From Burkholderia ambifaria (GTDB lineage: Bacteria > Pseudomonadota > Gammaproteobacteria > Burkholderiales > Burkholderiaceae), in the NCBI RefSeq assembly GCF_001443045.1, contig NZ_LKPJ01000002.1:380074-444073 (forward strand): 64,000 nucleotides of DNA, given 5' to 3'. How positions within the stretch are numbered: the first letter of the stretch is position 1; every line of letters begins with the position of its first letter. The position numbers and the translations under genes are program-made. The notes under the pieces are model-generated. The model ran no database searches. It was not told the DNA's origin and was given only the letters and a program-made list of their open reading frames with translations. Shown one piece after another: positions 62,923-64,000 of the stretch.

Positions 62923-63651
62923 ATGACGGTGTATTTCATCGGCGCGGGCCCTGGCGACCCGGAGCTGATCACGGTGAAGGGCCAGCGCCTCGTGCGCACG
63001 TGCCCGGTGATCCTGTATGCGGGCTCGCTCGTGCCGCCGGCGGTGCTCGACGGCCATCGCGCGGAACAGGTCGTCAATACGGCCGAGCTCGACCTCGACG
63101 CGATCGTCGCGCTGCTCGCCGACGCGCATGCGAAAGGGCAGGATGTGGCACGCGTGCATTCGGGCGATCCGTCGCTGTACGGTGCGATCGGCGAACAGAT
63201 CCGCCGGCTGAAAGCGCTCTGGATTCCATATGAAATCGTACCGGGCGTGACGGCCACGGCCGCATGCGCGGCGACGCTCGGCGTCGAGCTGACGCTGCCC
63301 GGCGTCGCGCAGACGGTGATCCTCACGCGCTTCGCGGGCAAGACGACGATGCCGGAAGGCGAAGCGCTCGGCTCGCTCGCCGCGCATCGCGCGACGCTCG
63401 CGATCCATCTCGGCGTGCGGCATCTCGCCCGGATCGTCGACGAAGTGCTGCCGCATTACGGGCCCGCGTGCCCGGTCGCGGTGATCTATCGCGCGAGCTG
63501 GCCCGACGAGGAACGCGTGACCGGGACGCTTGCCGACATCGTCGGCAAGGTGCAGGGCACGCAGATCGAGCGCACCGCGCTGATTCTGATCGGGCGCGTG
63601 CTCGATGCGGAAGGGTTCGCGGATTCGACGCTGTATGCGAGCGGGGGTTGA
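62923..63651 (+). CDS. cobM: CobM, precorrin-4 C11-methyltransferase
   Basis: A 242-residue tetrapyrrole methylase. Motifs: V-Y-F-I-G-A-G-P-G-D-P-E-L-I-T-V-K-G (about residues 3-20), Y-A-G-S-L-V-P near 34, R-V-H-S-G-D-P-S-L-Y-G-A-I-G-E-Q near 77, V-P-G-V-T-A-T near 106, and Y-R-A-S-W-P-D-E near 188. S-G-D-P-S-L-Y-G is typical of CobM/CbiF. It methylates C11 to give precorrin-5. RBS CGGAGA before the ATG. Last gene of the arm. Confidence 0.94.
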   Translation: MTVYFIGAGPGDPELITVKGQRLVRTCPVILYAGSLVPPAVLDGHRAEQVVNTAELDLDAIVALLADAHAKGQDVARVHSGDPSLYGAIGEQIRRLKALWIPYEIVPGVTATAACAATLGVELTLPGVAQTVILTRFAGKTTMPEGEALGSLAAHRATLAIHLGVRHLARIVDEVLPHYGPACPVAVIYRASWPDEERVTGTLADIVGKVQGTQIERTALILIGRVLDAEGFADSTLYASGG

Positions 63652-63918
63652 TTGCGCGTGTGCGGAACGCCAGGCGCTTCGAGGCATCGCGACAACGGGT
63701 TTTCTCGCGAGCCGGTCAACTGATCGACTCGCTTGGCCGTGCGGCACTGACCGTGCGATCCGGCGCGCCTGAGTAACACGGGGCAACCGCGCGCCGGCAT
63801 CGATTCGGACCGACGCCAGACCGATGCGCCTTCGCGTTGCTGCCGATCGGCGCTAGTCTTACTGTGTCAATAAATTCATGCCATTATAGGAACTTCTTCA
63901 TCCATGACGTGAGGAATG
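63652..63918. other. Intergenic region leading into the insertion sequence
   Basis: No credible gene. The first 190 bases are GC-rich like the chromosome; from about 63850 the DNA turns clearly AT-rich (CAATAAATTCATGCCATTATAG), consistent with the left end of an insertion sequence before its transposase. I could not see the inverted repeat because the other end is outside the window. Confidence 0.4.
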
Positions 63919-64000
63919 ATGGACTGGGAGACGTCATTCGAGGCGTATCTGGAACATTTGTGTGAAGCGCTTGGGCATAGCGACCGCGAGTCAGGATTGA
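63919..64000 (+). mobile_element. Transposase gene of an insertion sequence, N-terminal fragment cut by window edge
   Basis: The frame is open to the right edge (27 codons): M-D-W-E-T-S-F-E-A-Y-L-E-H-L-C-E-A-L-G-H-S-D-R. This resembles the N terminus of IS701-type transposases, which start with a similar W-x-x-x-F/L-x-x-Y/W-L-x-x-L-x-x-x-L-G-H stretch. The GAGGA RBS fits ATG 63919 better than ATG 63916. Codon use and the AT-rich lead-in differ from the cobalamin genes. Too little is present to fix the family. Confidence 0.5.

Noticed and set aside
1..64000. tRNA or rRNA genes
   Set aside because: I looked for tRNA-like arms and CCA ends and for rRNA sequence in the intergenic regions and saw none.

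Overview
The window is very GC-rich DNA (low-GC only at a few control regions and at the extreme right edge) with codon use, gene content and gene order typical of chromosome 1 of a Burkholderia, most likely a Burkholderia cepacia complex species. The main evidence is a complete ornibactin siderophore locus followed by a two-armed cobalamin (vitamin B12) locus. The exact species cannot be told from the sequence alone.

Layout. 1-740: tail of a probable fimbrial protein gene, then two small secreted/lipoprotein genes on the minus strand. 1084-31708: the ornibactin locus orbS-orbH-orbG-orbC-orbD-orbF-orbB, then orbE on the minus strand, then orbI-orbJ-orbK-pvdA-orbA-pvdF-orbL. OrbS is an ECF sigma factor behind a Fur-boxed promoter. 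Three promoters sharing a TAAAAAA/TAAATAT element, a 14-nt spacer and CGTC (before orbH, orbE and orbI) are the likely OrbS targets. The NRPS order A-T-C-A-T-E-C-A-T (OrbI) plus C-A-T-C-T (OrbJ) fits acyl-OH-Orn, D-OH-Asp, Ser, formyl-OH-Orn and a final putrescine. PvdA, PvdF, OrbK/OrbL and OrbG supply and decorate the monomers; OrbE exports; OrbA, OrbB, OrbC, OrbD and OrbF take up and reduce the iron complex.

31979-36528: an islet of toxin-antitoxin type genes, made of a VapBC pair with a palindromic operator, a two-gene AbiE-like (type IV) pair with an inverted-repeat operator, and an orphan ParD-like antitoxin, with an M20 amidohydrolase among them.

36618-47474: first cobalamin arm. cobA-cobE-cobO-cobB run leftwards and cobW-cobN-chlI-VWA run rightwards from a region carrying two divergent cobalamin riboswitches. 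47558-49906: housekeeping/unknown genes (YaiI-like, DUF1993-like, LMW phosphatase-like, NUDIX, small secreted protein). 50177-54842: a CoA-transferase / CitMHS transporter / acyl-CoA dehydrogenase / IclR catabolic set. 54905-63651: second cobalamin arm: cobG-cobH-cobI-(CbiG-CobJ fusion) leftwards behind a third cobalamin riboswitch, and cobL-cbiD-cobK-cobM rightwards. The set mixes aerobic-type enzymes (CobG, CobN) with CbiD and CbiG. The right edge enters what looks like an insertion sequence transposase.
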